Positions 22,332-30,486 are shown, counted from the first letter of the stretch. The stretch is 64,000 nucleotides of DNA from UMGS1601 sp900553335 (GCA_937920725.1 CALEUW010000028.1:1-64000); one strand, 5' to 3'. The notes: generated by a model from the letters alone, not told the origin. Made by a program: numbers and translations.

Positions 22332-22680
22332 TAATTCTTAATTCGCAATGCGCTGAGCAGGCGACCGCTCGCAGTGCGAGAAACAGGGAGTTTGCGAAGG
22401 GAAGAAATAAGGAGAATTTCGACAGCGAACAGCGGAGAAAGGCGACTATATTTCTGACCGTATATGCGTAATTAATTAGGAATTCGGAATTAATTTTGAA
22501 AGAAGATAATTTAATTGTAGACAAGAGTAAACATTTGCATTGCGGATAATAAGGCTCTATTACTGGCTGTAGCTGTTAAATGGAAGCGGATATATTGAAG
22601 ATAATCATTTTGATAGTATTTAGACTGACTGTCAGGAATTATTAAAAATACTAATGGCTATAACAAAAACACAGAGAAAT
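22330..22680 (+). repeat. Intergenic repeat unit, copy 2
   Basis: Direct repeat of 21492-21840, offset 838 bp, starting at the end of fucU. The first ~215 bases show only isolated differences; after the four-helix-bundle start the copies differ by small indels and substitutions. The near identity indicates recent duplication or gene conversion. Confidence 0.85.
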
Positions 22681-22682
22681 GC
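22496..22682 (+). pseudogene. Decayed four-helix-bundle (IVP-like) gene, copy 2
   Basis: Equivalent to copy 1, with TTG in place of the initiating ATG and a 3-nt insertion at the deletion scar. The C-terminal helix is recognisable again ('LIVFRLTVRNY'-type frame is broken; the frame with ITKTQRN matches better). It cannot encode a full protein. Confidence 0.55.
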
Positions 22683-22747
22683 ACAAGGCGATGATTTAAA
22701 ATAATTACGCATTACGCATCAAGAATTACGAATTGGAGGAATTTTTT

Positions 22748-23425
22748 ATGTACGAAGACATTAAAGAAGTAATGGTTGATATCTGCCATAAGATGTGGCA
22801 GAAGGGTTGGGTTGCCGCAAATGACGGAAATCTGACAGTTAAAGTTGATGAGGGAAAGTACCTTGCAACTCAGACGGGTGTAAGCAAATGCTTTATCACA
22901 CCCGACAAGATCGGTCTTATTGACGATGATTTTAACATTTTAGACGCTGTGGAAGGTTGGAGACCGTCAAGCGAAGTCAAAATGCACCTTCGCTGTTATC
23001 ATGAGCGCCCGGACGTAGGCGCTGTGCTTCATGCTCATCCTCCTGTTGCGACAGGCTTTGCAGTTGCTAATATTGCTCTTGACGAGTATTCGATGATAGA
23101 AACGGTGATCGGTTTGGGTTCAATTCCTGTAACGCCTTACGGAACACCGTCAACATATGAAGTTCCTGACGCTATTACTCCTTATTTAAAAGAGCATGAT
23201 GCGATGCTTTTGCAAAATCACGGAGCATTGACCGTAGGACCTGACGCAATAGGCGCATATTATAAAATGGAAACACTTGAGCTTTTTGCTCAGATTTCTT
23301 TAAACGCAAAACTTCTCGGAGGCGCTCAGGAGATCTCAAGAGAAAACATTGACCGGCTTATTGGTATGCGTCCTAAGTATGGATGCACAGGAAAGCACCC
23401 GGGATATAAGAAATACAATAAGTAG
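22748..23425 (+). CDS. fucA: L-fuculose-1-phosphate aldolase (class II)
   Basis: The 225-aa protein shows aldolase class II features: 'GWVAANDGNLTVKVD' (phosphate binding and catalytic region), the zinc-binding 'VLHAHPPVATGFAVAN' and 'LLQNHGALTVGPD'. Members cleave L-fuculose-1-phosphate, ribulose-5-phosphate or related sugars. The fucose context assigns the substrate. ATG 22748 follows TTGGAGGAA; an upstream in-frame reading includes this binding site and is rejected. It completes the catabolic route to dihydroxyacetone phosphate and lactaldehyde. Confidence 0.92.
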   Translation: MYEDIKEVMVDICHKMWQKGWVAANDGNLTVKVDEGKYLATQTGVSKCFITPDKIGLIDDDFNILDAVEGWRPSSEVKMHLRCYHERPDVGAVLHAHPPVATGFAVANIALDEYSMIETVIGLGSIPVTPYGTPSTYEVPDAITPYLKEHDAMLLQNHGALTVGPDAIGAYYKMETLELFAQISLNAKLLGGAQEISRENIDRLIGMRPKYGCTGKHPGYKKYNK

Positions 23426-23474
23426 CTGTGACTAAAATGTGCCCTCCTACTTTTAAAGTCAGGGGGGCAATTAG

Positions 23475-23566
23475 CCTTTCAGGGATGATAACCTTAACCT
23501 CTGACGGAAACCCTAAGGATTAATGCCCTCGGTCAATTATTAAATAATGAGGCCTGTCCCTTATTA
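23475..23566 (+). repeat. Hairpin-rich interspersed repeat, copy A
   Basis: After fucA, the run 'GGAAACCCTAAGGATTAATG' continues into CCCTCGGTCAATTATTAAATAATGAGG and CCTGTCCCTTATT. It is similar to 24998-25095 and 59405-59480. An inverted TGCCCTCC/GGGGGGCA stem upstream (23441-23469) may terminate the fucose transcript. Confidence 0.6.
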
Positions 23567-23592
23567 AAAAACATTTTATTGAGGATAATTTC

Positions 23593-24846
23593 ATGACAAA
23601 TACAGAATCAAAAATTATTGATTGGATCAGGAAAAATATTATTGTCCTGTTTTTGGTTGCCGTTACAATTTTGGGATTGCTTCTTCGCTGGTTGGGACGT
23701 GATTTTGAAAGCGGCGATTTTAAATCATTTTTAAACCCCTGGTGGAACAGGATAGAAATCGCCGGATTTGACGGCTTGGCGACAAAGGTGGGGAACTATA
23801 ATATTCCGTATCAGATTATTACATATCTGCTGACGCTCTTACCGTTCAAAGCCTTGTACGCATACAAGCTATTATCTGTTGTTTTTGATTTCGTTTTGGC
23901 GGTTGCCTGCGCTCTGTTGGTAAACGTATCCGCTAAGAACAAATCTAATGCAAAATCGGCTTTGACGTATGGATTGGTTTTTTGTTCTGTTACAATAATT
24001 TTTAATTCGGCTTTTTGGGCGCAGTGCGATTCTATATATGTTGCATTTATTATTCTTGCGCTCTATTTTGTAAAAAGAGGAAGCACGGTGCTTCCATTTG
24101 TATTCTTAGGACTATCACTGGCTTTTAAACTTCAGGTTGCATTTATACTGCCGTTTTTTGTGTATTACTATTTTACAAGCAAAAAAGTATCTATTCTTAA
24201 TTTTTTTATAATCCCTCTGGTGGATATAATACTTTGTCTGCCGGCGGTGATTGTGGGAAGACCTGTTTGGGACATTATAGGTGTTTATCTTGAACAAACG
24301 GATTACGGAAAACTCATAAGCTTTAATTACCCTAACTTGTATATGCTTATGGTAAATGTGCAAAACGGCGAATATTACTATATGTTTAAAGCTTTTTCAA
24401 TAATTCTTACTTTTGCTGTTCTGATTGCGGCTCTTGTGATGTTGGTGTATAGGAGGGTAGATTTAAGCAATTCTTATAACCTTTTGGTTACAGCACTATG
24501 GTCGGCATTTACCTGTATTATGTTTCTTTCATCAATGCACGAAAGGTATGCGTACCTTATAGATATACTGGCAATTATACTTGCGGTTATAACATTAAAA
24601 AAAAGATGGGTTATCATTGCGCTTGCTTTGAATTTTATAAGCTTGGTCGGATACTGCAATTATTTGTTTTTATATCCCGTTATAGAACTGAAGCAAAGTG
24701 CTGTGATAAATACTGCTGTTTATTTTGCAGTTTCATATATTTTGGTAAAAGAGGTTATTTTAAACGGAAGGACAACTTCTGACAAAAAAAGTGCTGACAG
24801 CAAAGAACAATTTGAATTCAAGGTTTCAAAAAATTCGGTAAAATAA
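23593..24846 (+). CDS. GT-C-type membrane glycosyltransferase (Gpi18-like)
   Basis: The 417-aa protein has about ten hydrophobic segments. The first extracytoplasmic loop contains 'RWLGRDFESGDFKSFLNPWW', the acidic motif of GT-C transferases. 'FLSSMHERYAYLIDI' near residue 315 is the HERY motif of Gpi18/COG5542-related mannosyltransferases. These enzymes transfer sugars from lipid-linked donors on the outer face of the membrane. The acceptor is unknown. The protein ends in a charged cytoplasmic tail. It is followed by a strong terminator, so it is probably monocistronic. Confidence 0.75.
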   Translation: MTNTESKIIDWIRKNIIVLFLVAVTILGLLLRWLGRDFESGDFKSFLNPWWNRIEIAGFDGLATKVGNYNIPYQIITYLLTLLPFKALYAYKLLSVVFDFVLAVACALLVNVSAKNKSNAKSALTYGLVFCSVTIIFNSAFWAQCDSIYVAFIILALYFVKRGSTVLPFVFLGLSLAFKLQVAFILPFFVYYYFTSKKVSILNFFIIPLVDIILCLPAVIVGRPVWDIIGVYLEQTDYGKLISFNYPNLYMLMVNVQNGEYYYMFKAFSIILTFAVLIAALVMLVYRRVDLSNSYNLLVTALWSAFTCIMFLSSMHERYAYLIDILAIILAVITLKKRWVIIALALNFISLVGYCNYLFLYPVIELKQSAVINTAVYFAVSYILVKEVILNGRTTSDKKSADSKEQFEFKVSKNSVK

Positions 24847-24852
24847 AACTGT

Positions 24853-24880
24853 GGAGGCAAGGATTTTGCCTCCTTTTTTA
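24853..24880 (+). terminator. Intrinsic terminator after the glycosyltransferase
   Basis: GGAGGCAA pairs with TTGCCTCC, followed by TTTTTTA. Confidence 0.95.
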
Positions 24881-24903
24881 TTTAAAATTTTGCGGCAAAC
24901 TGA

Positions 24904-24932
24904 TTGACAAAACAGACTTCTTATATTATAAT
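24904..24932 (+). promoter_or_regulatory. Promoter upstream of tRNA-Thr
   Basis: TTGACA (24904-24909), 17-bp spacer, TATAAT (24927-24932): a consensus-quality promoter. The tRNA starts 180 bases downstream, so the primary transcript carries a long, hairpin-rich 5' extension. Confidence 0.85.
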
Positions 24933-24950
24933 ATCAATAATGTTTCCTTG

Positions 24951-25095
24951 CTCTGAATTGGAGCAATGCTCCAATTCAGAGTGGCGGGTTCCATTTGGTT
25001 TTTCAGCGGGAGAATGTAATTCTCCGCTGAAACCCTAAGGGCTAACGCCCTAATTGATTATTAAATGACGGGGCTATGCCCCTTATTGAATAATG
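24951..25095 (+). repeat. Chain of hairpins including interspersed repeat copy B
   Basis: CTCTGAATTGGAGCA (24951-24965) pairs perfectly with TGCTCCAATTCAGAG (24967-24981). Next, TTTCAGCGGGAGAA pairs with TTCTCCGCTGAAA (about 25000-25032, one bulge), then AGGGC/GCCCT and GGGGC/GCCCC. The second part is the same repeat as at 23475 and 59405. Confidence 0.65.
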
Positions 25096-25112
25096 AAGTT
25101 GAATTTTTATAT

Positions 25113-25188
25113 GCTTGTGTAGCACAGTTGGTAGTGCAGCTCATTCGTAATGAGCAGGTCGCAGGTTCGAGTCCCGTCACAAGCTCCA
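25113..25188 (+). tRNA. tRNA-Thr (anticodon CGT), CCA encoded
   Basis: The acceptor arm GCTTGTG pairs with CACAAGC and is followed by discriminator T and encoded CCA. The anticodon stem GCTCA/TGAGC encloses the loop TTCGTAA, giving anticodon CGT for ACG threonine codons. The T arm GCAGG-TTCGAGT-CCCGT has the expected TTCGA. The D arm AGCACAGTTGGTAGTGCA is normal. Length 76. Confidence 0.95.
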
Positions 25189-25192
25189 GCGG

Positions 25193-25222
25193 CGCCACAA
25201 AAATATTAGTGGCGTTTTTTTC
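25193..25222 (+). terminator. Terminator after tRNA-Thr
   Basis: CGCCAC (25193-25198) pairs with GTGGCG (25209-25214), followed by seven T residues. Confidence 0.85.
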
Positions 25223-25256
25223 TAGGCGAATTACGAATTCGTATTTCTGACAGCAA

Positions 25257-25289
25257 AGGTCGCAGGTTTGAGTCCTGTCACAAGCTCAA
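25257..25289 (+). repeat. Duplicated 3' end of the tRNA-Thr gene
   Basis: About 32 bases repeat the tRNA 3' half (GGTCGCAGG through ACAAGCTC), with two transitions in the T arm and CCA changed to CAA. It lacks the 5' half, so it is not a tRNA gene. Such partial copies are typically left by elements that integrate at tRNA 3' ends (att site). Confidence 0.7.
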
Positions 25290-25636
25290 CGTCGGGGTGA
25301 GCTATGTATCGGTTACTCCGATTTTTTTGAAAATCAGAGTGCACTCACGCCGCTACCCCTCCTCTCCGAAAAAGGTTTCGCATAAATTCGTTCGCTCAAA
25401 ACCTTTTCGGTTTTAAGTCTTAAGGCAGACAGTTCGCCTTTGTAAAGTATGCTATTGGCAGATTTTTTGTTTGGCGGCGGTTAAGCCTTGTTTCCGGTTA
25501 TTCCTAATTTTGAGCAGTTTGTGCCTATTGTTTCCAAACTAATTTTTTTGATATGTACAAGTTGCATAATTACGAGTACGAATTTTTGCCCAAAATCACG
25601 AAAAAGAATTAAAATTAAAAAAAAATTGAAAATGAC
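25290..25636 (+). other. Gene-free stretch before the surface-protein promoter
   Basis: About 350 bp with inverted segments (GGGGTGAGC... with GCCGCTACCCC, 25291-25359, and AAAAGGTTT/AAACCTTTT-like runs near 25370-25412). An A-rich block lies at 25600-25626 just upstream of the promoter and could act as an UP element. I see no gene. Confidence 0.45.
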
Positions 25637-25668
25637 TTGAATTTTGATGAGAGGTGTGCTATTATAAT
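25637..25668 (+). promoter_or_regulatory. Probable promoter of the surface-protein gene
   Basis: TTGAAT (25637-25642) with TATTAT (25660-25665, 17-bp spacer) or the overlapping TATAAT (25663-25668, 20-bp spacer). A long A-tract precedes it. The untranslated leader would be about 50 nt, ending in AAGGAGG. Confidence 0.65.
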
Positions 25669-25721
25669 GCTGTATCATAATCGATATACTTACATTTAAA
25701 CTTTTTTAAGGAGGAATTTTA

Positions 25722-27551
25722 ATGAAGCTAAAAAGAATTTTAGCAGGTGCTCTTGCAGCAGTTGTTTCTATTTCAACAGTTGCACTTGCATCATTATCAA
25801 CAGCTTCTGCTGCTGATCCAATCGAGGCTGATTGGTTAAATGGATCAGGAAAGCTCGAAGGTGCTCAGTTTAAGGTTATTCAGAACTGGAATCCCGGAAC
25901 TGAAGTATTAGAGGGCGCAGAAGAATTTTACATTTCATTCGACATTGCTAACGACAATGATGGTCTTCAGGCATACTTGATTTTCCAGGATATTGGAAAT
26001 AAGCACAGCAACTGGAATTATTCTGCAGCTGCAGACGCAGCTTGTCCGGCAGTTGACTGTTCAAAGGCAGGTACTTATACAGTTGGTTATAAGGGTGCCG
26101 CTATTACAACAGGATTTAACTTCCTTGCAGTTGCATTCGTAGATGCAGCCGGTAAAGAGTATGGTAACGACCCGTTAGCTACAGCTGGTATCACACTTAA
26201 GGGCGTTTACGCTGAAGCTCCGACAACAGAGCCTGACACAACAGAGCCACAGCCAACAGACCCACAGCCTACAGATCCGCAGCCTACAGATCCACAGCCA
26301 ACAACTCCTTCAGATATCGCAATTAATGCTTGTTTAGGTATTGCAAAGTCTGACTTCACACCAAGTGTATTTAAGGATCCTGCATTCGGAACAGTTATTA
26401 AAGGCGATGGTCAGTATACACTTACAGTTGATGTATCAACCATTCCTGATAATGCAGGAAACACAGGATATGAGATAGATTCTCTCGGAGTATTTGTTAT
26501 CGACTTCCTTGACACAGTTGTAAATTATCCTAATATGACAGCAACACTTGATAAGATCGAGATTGACGGAGAAGAATTTGAGTTTGATGCTTCAAAGGTA
26601 GTTTTCGGTAACCTTGAAAAGGATAACGATCATTCAAGACTTGAAATTTACAACACATATGGTGAAACAAAGGCTGATTCACCTATCGATGCTGATGCAT
26701 TCTATGCAGCAGATACAATTTCTGTAACATTCACAGTTTCAGGACTTGCAGGAGAGCCTGACACAACAGAGCCAGAGCCAACAACAGAGCCAACAACAGA
26801 GCCTTGTGATGTTACAGTATCTATCACACCTGATAAGACATATGCACTTCCTGGTTCAGAAGTAACTTATACAGTTGCTGTTACTCCAAACCAGAACCTT
26901 GGTACATTACAGATGAGAATGGATCTCCCAGAGGGACTCTCATATGTTCCTGAGTCATTCGTAGTTGACGCAAATGCAAAGGCAGCTCTCGGATGGACAG
27001 ATCCTACAGAAATGGTTGCTTGGACAGAGTCTACACTCTTCTTGAATGGTTTTGCTTCAGTAGCTGATACAATTGAGCCTGGTACAACTATTACACTTGG
27101 TTCATTCAAGGTAGTTGCAGCTGAAGAGGGAACATATGCTCCTGCATTCACAGAGTATGAGTTCACAAATATGGATTTTGCAACACTTTCATATGGTGTA
27201 GCTGCTACAGCTATCGTTTACACAAACGAGATCCCAACAGATCCAACAGATGAAACAGATCCAACAGATGTAACAAATCCAACAGACGCACCTGTTACAG
27301 ATCCAACAGACGCACCTGCTACAGACCCAACAAATGCACCTAAGCCGACAAGTGGTAATGATGATCCTACAGCGGCTCCTACAACAGCAGCTCCTACAAC
27401 AGCAGCTCCTACAACAGCTGCTCCTACAACAGCTGGCAGCAATAATGGTGGTAACACACCTAACACAGGCGCTCAGGCAGCAGTAGGTCTTTCAATCTTC
27501 ATGGCTGCAGGTCTTGCAGGCGTAGTTGCAATTAAGAAGAGAAGAAAGTAA
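25722..27551 (+). CDS. Cell-wall-anchored multimodular surface protein (possible scaffoldin or starch-adherence protein)
   Basis: The 609-aa protein has a signal peptide (1-30, cleaved after TASA). Three beta-sandwich-like modules follow at about 34-165, 198-343 and 363-500, separated by Thr-Glu-Pro linkers (repeats of PQPTD and EPTTEP). A long TDP/AAPTT linker runs 503-578. The C-terminus is 'NTPNTGAQ', a hydrophobic segment (585-604) and KKRRK, a sortase-type anchor with a PNTG variant. The third module ('VTVSITPDKTYALPGSEVTY', then a DLPEGLSYVP strand) resembles cohesins and related folds. It lies beside a pullulanase gene, and Ruminococcus-type bacteria display amylase scaffolds, so a role in polysaccharide attachment is plausible. 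None of the three modules could be assigned firmly. Confidence 0.7.
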   Translation: MKLKRILAGALAAVVSISTVALASLSTASAADPIEADWLNGSGKLEGAQFKVIQNWNPGTEVLEGAEEFYISFDIANDNDGLQAYLIFQDIGNKHSNWNYSAAADAACPAVDCSKAGTYTVGYKGAAITTGFNFLAVAFVDAAGKEYGNDPLATAGITLKGVYAEAPTTEPDTTEPQPTDPQPTDPQPTDPQPTTPSDIAINACLGIAKSDFTPSVFKDPAFGTVIKGDGQYTLTVDVSTIPDNAGNTGYEIDSLGVFVIDFLDTVVNYPNMTATLDKIEIDGEEFEFDASKVVFGNLEKDNDHSRLEIYNTYGETKADSPIDADAFYAADTISVTFTVSGLAGEPDTTEPEPTTEPTTEPCDVTVSITPDKTYALPGSEVTYTVAVTPNQNLGTLQMRMDLPEGLSYVPESFVVDANAKAALGWTDPTEMVAWTESTLFLNGFASVADTIEPGTTITLGSFKVVAAEEGTYAPAFTEYEFTNMDFATLSYGVAATAIVYTNEIPTDPTDETDPTDVTNPTDAPVTDPTDAPATDPTNAPKPTSGNDDPTAAPTTAAPTTAAPTTAAPTTAGSNNGGNTPNTGAQAAVGLSIFMAAGLAGVVAIKKRRK

Positions 27552-27586
27552 TTTCTTATCCAAATAAATGTAAGTATTCACTGATA

Positions 27587-27619
27587 AAGAAGACGGTTTA
27601 AAAGCCGTCTTCTTTTTTT
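27587..27619 (+). terminator. Terminator of the surface-protein gene
   Basis: AAGAAGACGG pairs with CCGTCTTCTT around a short loop, then TTTTT. Confidence 0.95.
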
Positions 27620-27623
27620 ATAT

Positions 27624-27651
27624 AAAAAAGAGCGGAGAACTTGCTCCGCTC
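27624..27651 (-). terminator. Terminator of the minus-strand pullulanase gene
   Basis: GAGCGGA (27630-27636) pairs with TCCGCTC (27645-27651); on the minus strand the stem is followed by TTTTTT (27629-27624). Confidence 0.9.
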
Positions 27652-27664
27652 GAAAGTATATTAT

Positions 27665-29617
27665 TTAGTTCGTTTTCTTTAAAACAACTGCGCTTAATGG
27701 TTCAGCAGTAAAGCGTTCATAAAGCTGTTCGTACTGCTCGTTTCCATCCTTGTCAAAAATAATCTTAAAAGTTCCGCCGATTTGCACCTGTCTTTGTTCA
27801 GTATATGGATTTATAACCAAAAAAAGCGTTTCGTTTTCGTCAGACAACCGTTCTATGATAATGTTAAAGTCGCCTGAATCCGGAAAGGAAATTTTTCGTT
27901 CTATCTCAGATTTAGACGAAAGTCTGAAAAGCGAATGGGCATGTCTAAATTTAATAAGAGAGCGATAGTAATTGTAAATGCTTTTGTATGTGTTCTTTCT
28001 TTCCCATTTTATGCTGTTAGTGAAATCAGGTTTGTTGTAGCTGTCCCATTCAAAAGCATTATCTTCGTTATCAGTCGCTTCATCATCAGTCAAAAGCTTA
28101 GGCTTACTTCTTAAAAAGTCCTGACCTAGCTGGATAAATGGGATTCCCTGTGAAAAGAAGATAATTGCCGCTGAAAGCTTATCCATATCCTGACGCTGAG
28201 GTTCGGAAAAATCGTGTTTGGCACTAATAGACAACTTATCCCAAAGTGTTAGATTATCGTGTGCTTCAACATAGTTTATTGCTTGTGTTGGTTCATATGC
28301 CCAGCAAGCCTCCTGATACCCGTCGATCTGATGATGAGGAACAGAGCCTACAAGTCCACGCTTTACAATGGTTGTTTCATAGAAATTACCGCTGACATAG
28401 CCCTTATTGTAAGAATCAAAAGTGCTACCCTTAACTGCATCACGAAGATTGTCGTTAAAAAGACCGACACGTCCGAAGCTGTAACTGTTGAACTTATAGG
28501 AGAGCTTTGTAGCGTTAAGAGCGCTTTCTCCTCCTGTCCAGCCTTCACCGTACATTAAAATCTGCGGATTTATGTCGTTGAGCTTATCTCTGATAAGATT
28601 TACAGTATCAATATCAATAAGTCCCATAAGATCAAATCTGAAGCCGTCGAGTTTATATTCCCTTGCCCAGTATAAAACCGAATCGACTATGAATTTTTGC
28701 ATCATTGCATGGTTGCTTGCGGTTTCGTTTCCGCAGCCTGAGCCGTTTGTAAATTTCCCCATCTTAGTACGGTGGTAGTAATACGGCTGAGCGAGGTGAA
28801 AAGGCGAATCTTCAGTGTGATAAGTATGATTGTAAACGACGTCCATAATGACGCCGATTCCTGCCTCATGGAGAGCCATGATGAGTTGCTTAAGCTCTCT
28901 TATTCTGCATTTAGGATCGTATGGATCGGTTGAATAGGATCCCTCAGGACAGTTAAAGTTTTTCGGATCATATCCCCAGTTGTATTGCTTCTTTTCGGGG
29001 TGCGCCTCATCAACCGTACAAAAGTCATATATTGGAAGAAGCTGAACGTGTGTAACACCTAAAGCCTTGATATGTGATAGACAAGTGTATGAGTTTTTGC
29101 ATTTTGTTCCTTTTTCAGTAAACGCCAAATATTTACCTCGATTTTGCTCGCTTACTCCGCTTGATGGATCAATTGAGAAATCTCTGATGTGGGTTTCGTA
29201 AATAACAGCGTCAGTATGCGAAGAGAGTGCCGGACGCTTGTGGTTCTCCCAGCCTTCAGGATTGGTTGTGGAGAGATCGACTACAGCGCCTCTCATGCCG
29301 TTTACTCCGCAAGCTTTTGCATAGACGTCTATTCCCTCGAAACGCTTCATATCGTACTCGTAGGTGTAGGTGTAAAAACAGCCGTCCAAATTTCGGGTGA
29401 ATTCGATGTACCAGACGCCGTTTTCGATTCTTCTCATTGGGAGCGTTTCTATAAGGTTTTGTCCTTCGCCGTCTGCGTAAAGATTAATAAACACACAATA
29501 AGAGCATGGACTCCATACCTTGAATCGGGTTACGTCCCCGTCTATAACAGCGCCGAGGTCGTTGCCGTAATATGTATTGTACTTGTCAAATTCCTCAAAA
29601 TTTGATATTACTTCCAT
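27665..29617 (-). CDS. pulA: Type I pullulanase (GH13 debranching enzyme), intracellular
   Basis: The 650-aa protein has an N-terminal CBM48-like domain (about 15-110) and a GH13 barrel with the pullulanase signature YNWGYDP (212-218). Conserved region I is DVVYNH (259-264), the nucleophile Asp lies in 'DGFRFDLMG' (about 329), the acid/base Glu in 'YGEGWTG' (about 358), and the His-Asp pair in 'YVEAHDNLTLWDKL'. It hydrolyses alpha-1,6 branches of pullulan and limit dextrins. No signal peptide or anchor is present, so it acts in the cytoplasm on imported malto-oligosaccharides or glycogen. It converges on the surface-protein gene. Confidence 0.95.
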   Translation of the reverse strand: MEVISNFEEFDKYNTYYGNDLGAVIDGDVTRFKVWSPCSYCVFINLYADGEGQNLIETLPMRRIENGVWYIEFTRNLDGCFYTYTYEYDMKRFEGIDVYAKACGVNGMRGAVVDLSTTNPEGWENHKRPALSSHTDAVIYETHIRDFSIDPSSGVSEQNRGKYLAFTEKGTKCKNSYTCLSHIKALGVTHVQLLPIYDFCTVDEAHPEKKQYNWGYDPKNFNCPEGSYSTDPYDPKCRIRELKQLIMALHEAGIGVIMDVVYNHTYHTEDSPFHLAQPYYYHRTKMGKFTNGSGCGNETASNHAMMQKFIVDSVLYWAREYKLDGFRFDLMGLIDIDTVNLIRDKLNDINPQILMYGEGWTGGESALNATKLSYKFNSYSFGRVGLFNDNLRDAVKGSTFDSYNKGYVSGNFYETTIVKRGLVGSVPHHQIDGYQEACWAYEPTQAINYVEAHDNLTLWDKLSISAKHDFSEPQRQDMDKLSAAIIFFSQGIPFIQLGQDFLRSKPKLLTDDEATDNEDNAFEWDSYNKPDFTNSIKWERKNTYKSIYNYYRSLIKFRHAHSLFRLSSKSEIERKISFPDSGDFNIIIERLSDENETLFLVINPYTEQRQVQIGGTFKIIFDKDGNEQYEQLYERFTAEPLSAVVLKKTN

Positions 29618-29635
29618 GAAAAGCTCTCCTGTTAG

Positions 29636-30484
29636 TTAATATGAAATTGCTTCGCCCTGCTTTATAAGGGTTTCAAGACCAAGCTCAGTATTTTCCAAGA
29701 ACTCGGAACGCACATCTGTTTTACTGTCGAGAAGCAAAACGATCGTTGAGCCGCCAAATTCAAAACAGCCTTTTTCATCGCCTTTTACAACGCTTACAGT
29801 AAACATTTCGTTATTTGAAATCCTGCCGACCATAAGCGCACCGACTTCGATTTGAACAAGGCACACGTCGCTATTTTTTATAAGACAGTATTCTCTTGAG
29901 TTTTCAACAAAAACTTTCTCTTTTGCAAGCGCTGCGGGATTTACTGTATGAAGAAATCCCGGAATAGCAACATTTGTTGATTTTATTCCGGAAATCGGAT
30001 AACAATAGCGATGGTAATCGTCAACACAAAGACGTATAACAACTGCCGTTCCGCCTTTGAATTTTTCAGACAAAACCTTGCTTCTTGTAAGCGAGTATAT
30101 ACTGTAAAGAGAATGTTTAATCTCAAAAACGCTGCTGCTGTCGATTTTATATGCGCTTACCTTTCCATCGCACGGAGAAATAATCCTTGCATTTTTGTCT
30201 ATAATGCGTCTGCCGGCTCTTATACGTCTTGTAAAAAAGTCATTAAAAGACACATAGCGTTTTGGTTCGTAATCGGTCATGTCTATTTTATTAGCCTTGA
30301 TAAAGGGCTTTATCAGATGATAAGACAAGCGTGAGTCCAAAAACCTGCCTGCGGCTTTTGATACTGCCGGCAGGGTAAGAGGTTTAATGAGTAATCTTAA
30401 AAAAGCGTTTGAATAAACGCTTTTAAGAAGCCTGTCCTGTGCGGTTTCGCCATCAAAAATCTCCATGTCGCTGTTTATATACAT
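29636..30484 (-). CDS. psd: Phosphatidylserine decarboxylase
   Basis: The 282-aa proenzyme ends in 'CFEFGGSTIVLLLDS'. The GGST motif supplies the serine that self-cleaves to the pyruvoyl cofactor. The upstream 'RLCVDDYHRYCYPISG' has the conserved Asp-His pair, and 'ISPCDGKVSAYKI' is a further family block. It converts phosphatidylserine to phosphatidylethanolamine at the membrane. It follows the phosphatidylserine synthase gene by two bases. Start chosen at the first ATG (30484); an internal Met at residue 7 is possible. Confidence 0.93.
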   Translation of the reverse strand: MYINSDMEIFDGETAQDRLLKSVYSNAFLRLLIKPLTLPAVSKAAGRFLDSRLSYHLIKPFIKANKIDMTDYEPKRYVSFNDFFTRRIRAGRRIIDKNARIISPCDGKVSAYKIDSSSVFEIKHSLYSIYSLTRSKVLSEKFKGGTAVVIRLCVDDYHRYCYPISGIKSTNVAIPGFLHTVNPAALAKEKVFVENSREYCLIKNSDVCLVQIEVGALMVGRISNNEMFTVSVVKGDEKGCFEFGGSTIVLLLDSKTDVRSEFLENTELGLETLIKQGEAISY

Positions 30485-30486
30485 AA

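Noticed and set aside
21375..22524. Two similar minus-strand open frames within the fucose repeats
   Set aside because: They are similar only because the repeats are nearly identical. They begin in the antisense of a decayed gene and lack ribosome binding sites.
25065..25250. Open frame overlapping tRNA-Thr
   Set aside because: It lies on a clear tRNA gene and its terminator.
26226..26310. Tandem short repeats considered as CRISPR
   Set aside because: They are in-frame Pro-Gln-Pro-Thr-Asp codon repeats inside a linker, without spacers.
27218..27466. Minus-strand Gly/Ala/Val-rich open frame
   Set aside because: It is the antisense of the Thr/Pro linker of the surface protein, a typical low-complexity shadow.
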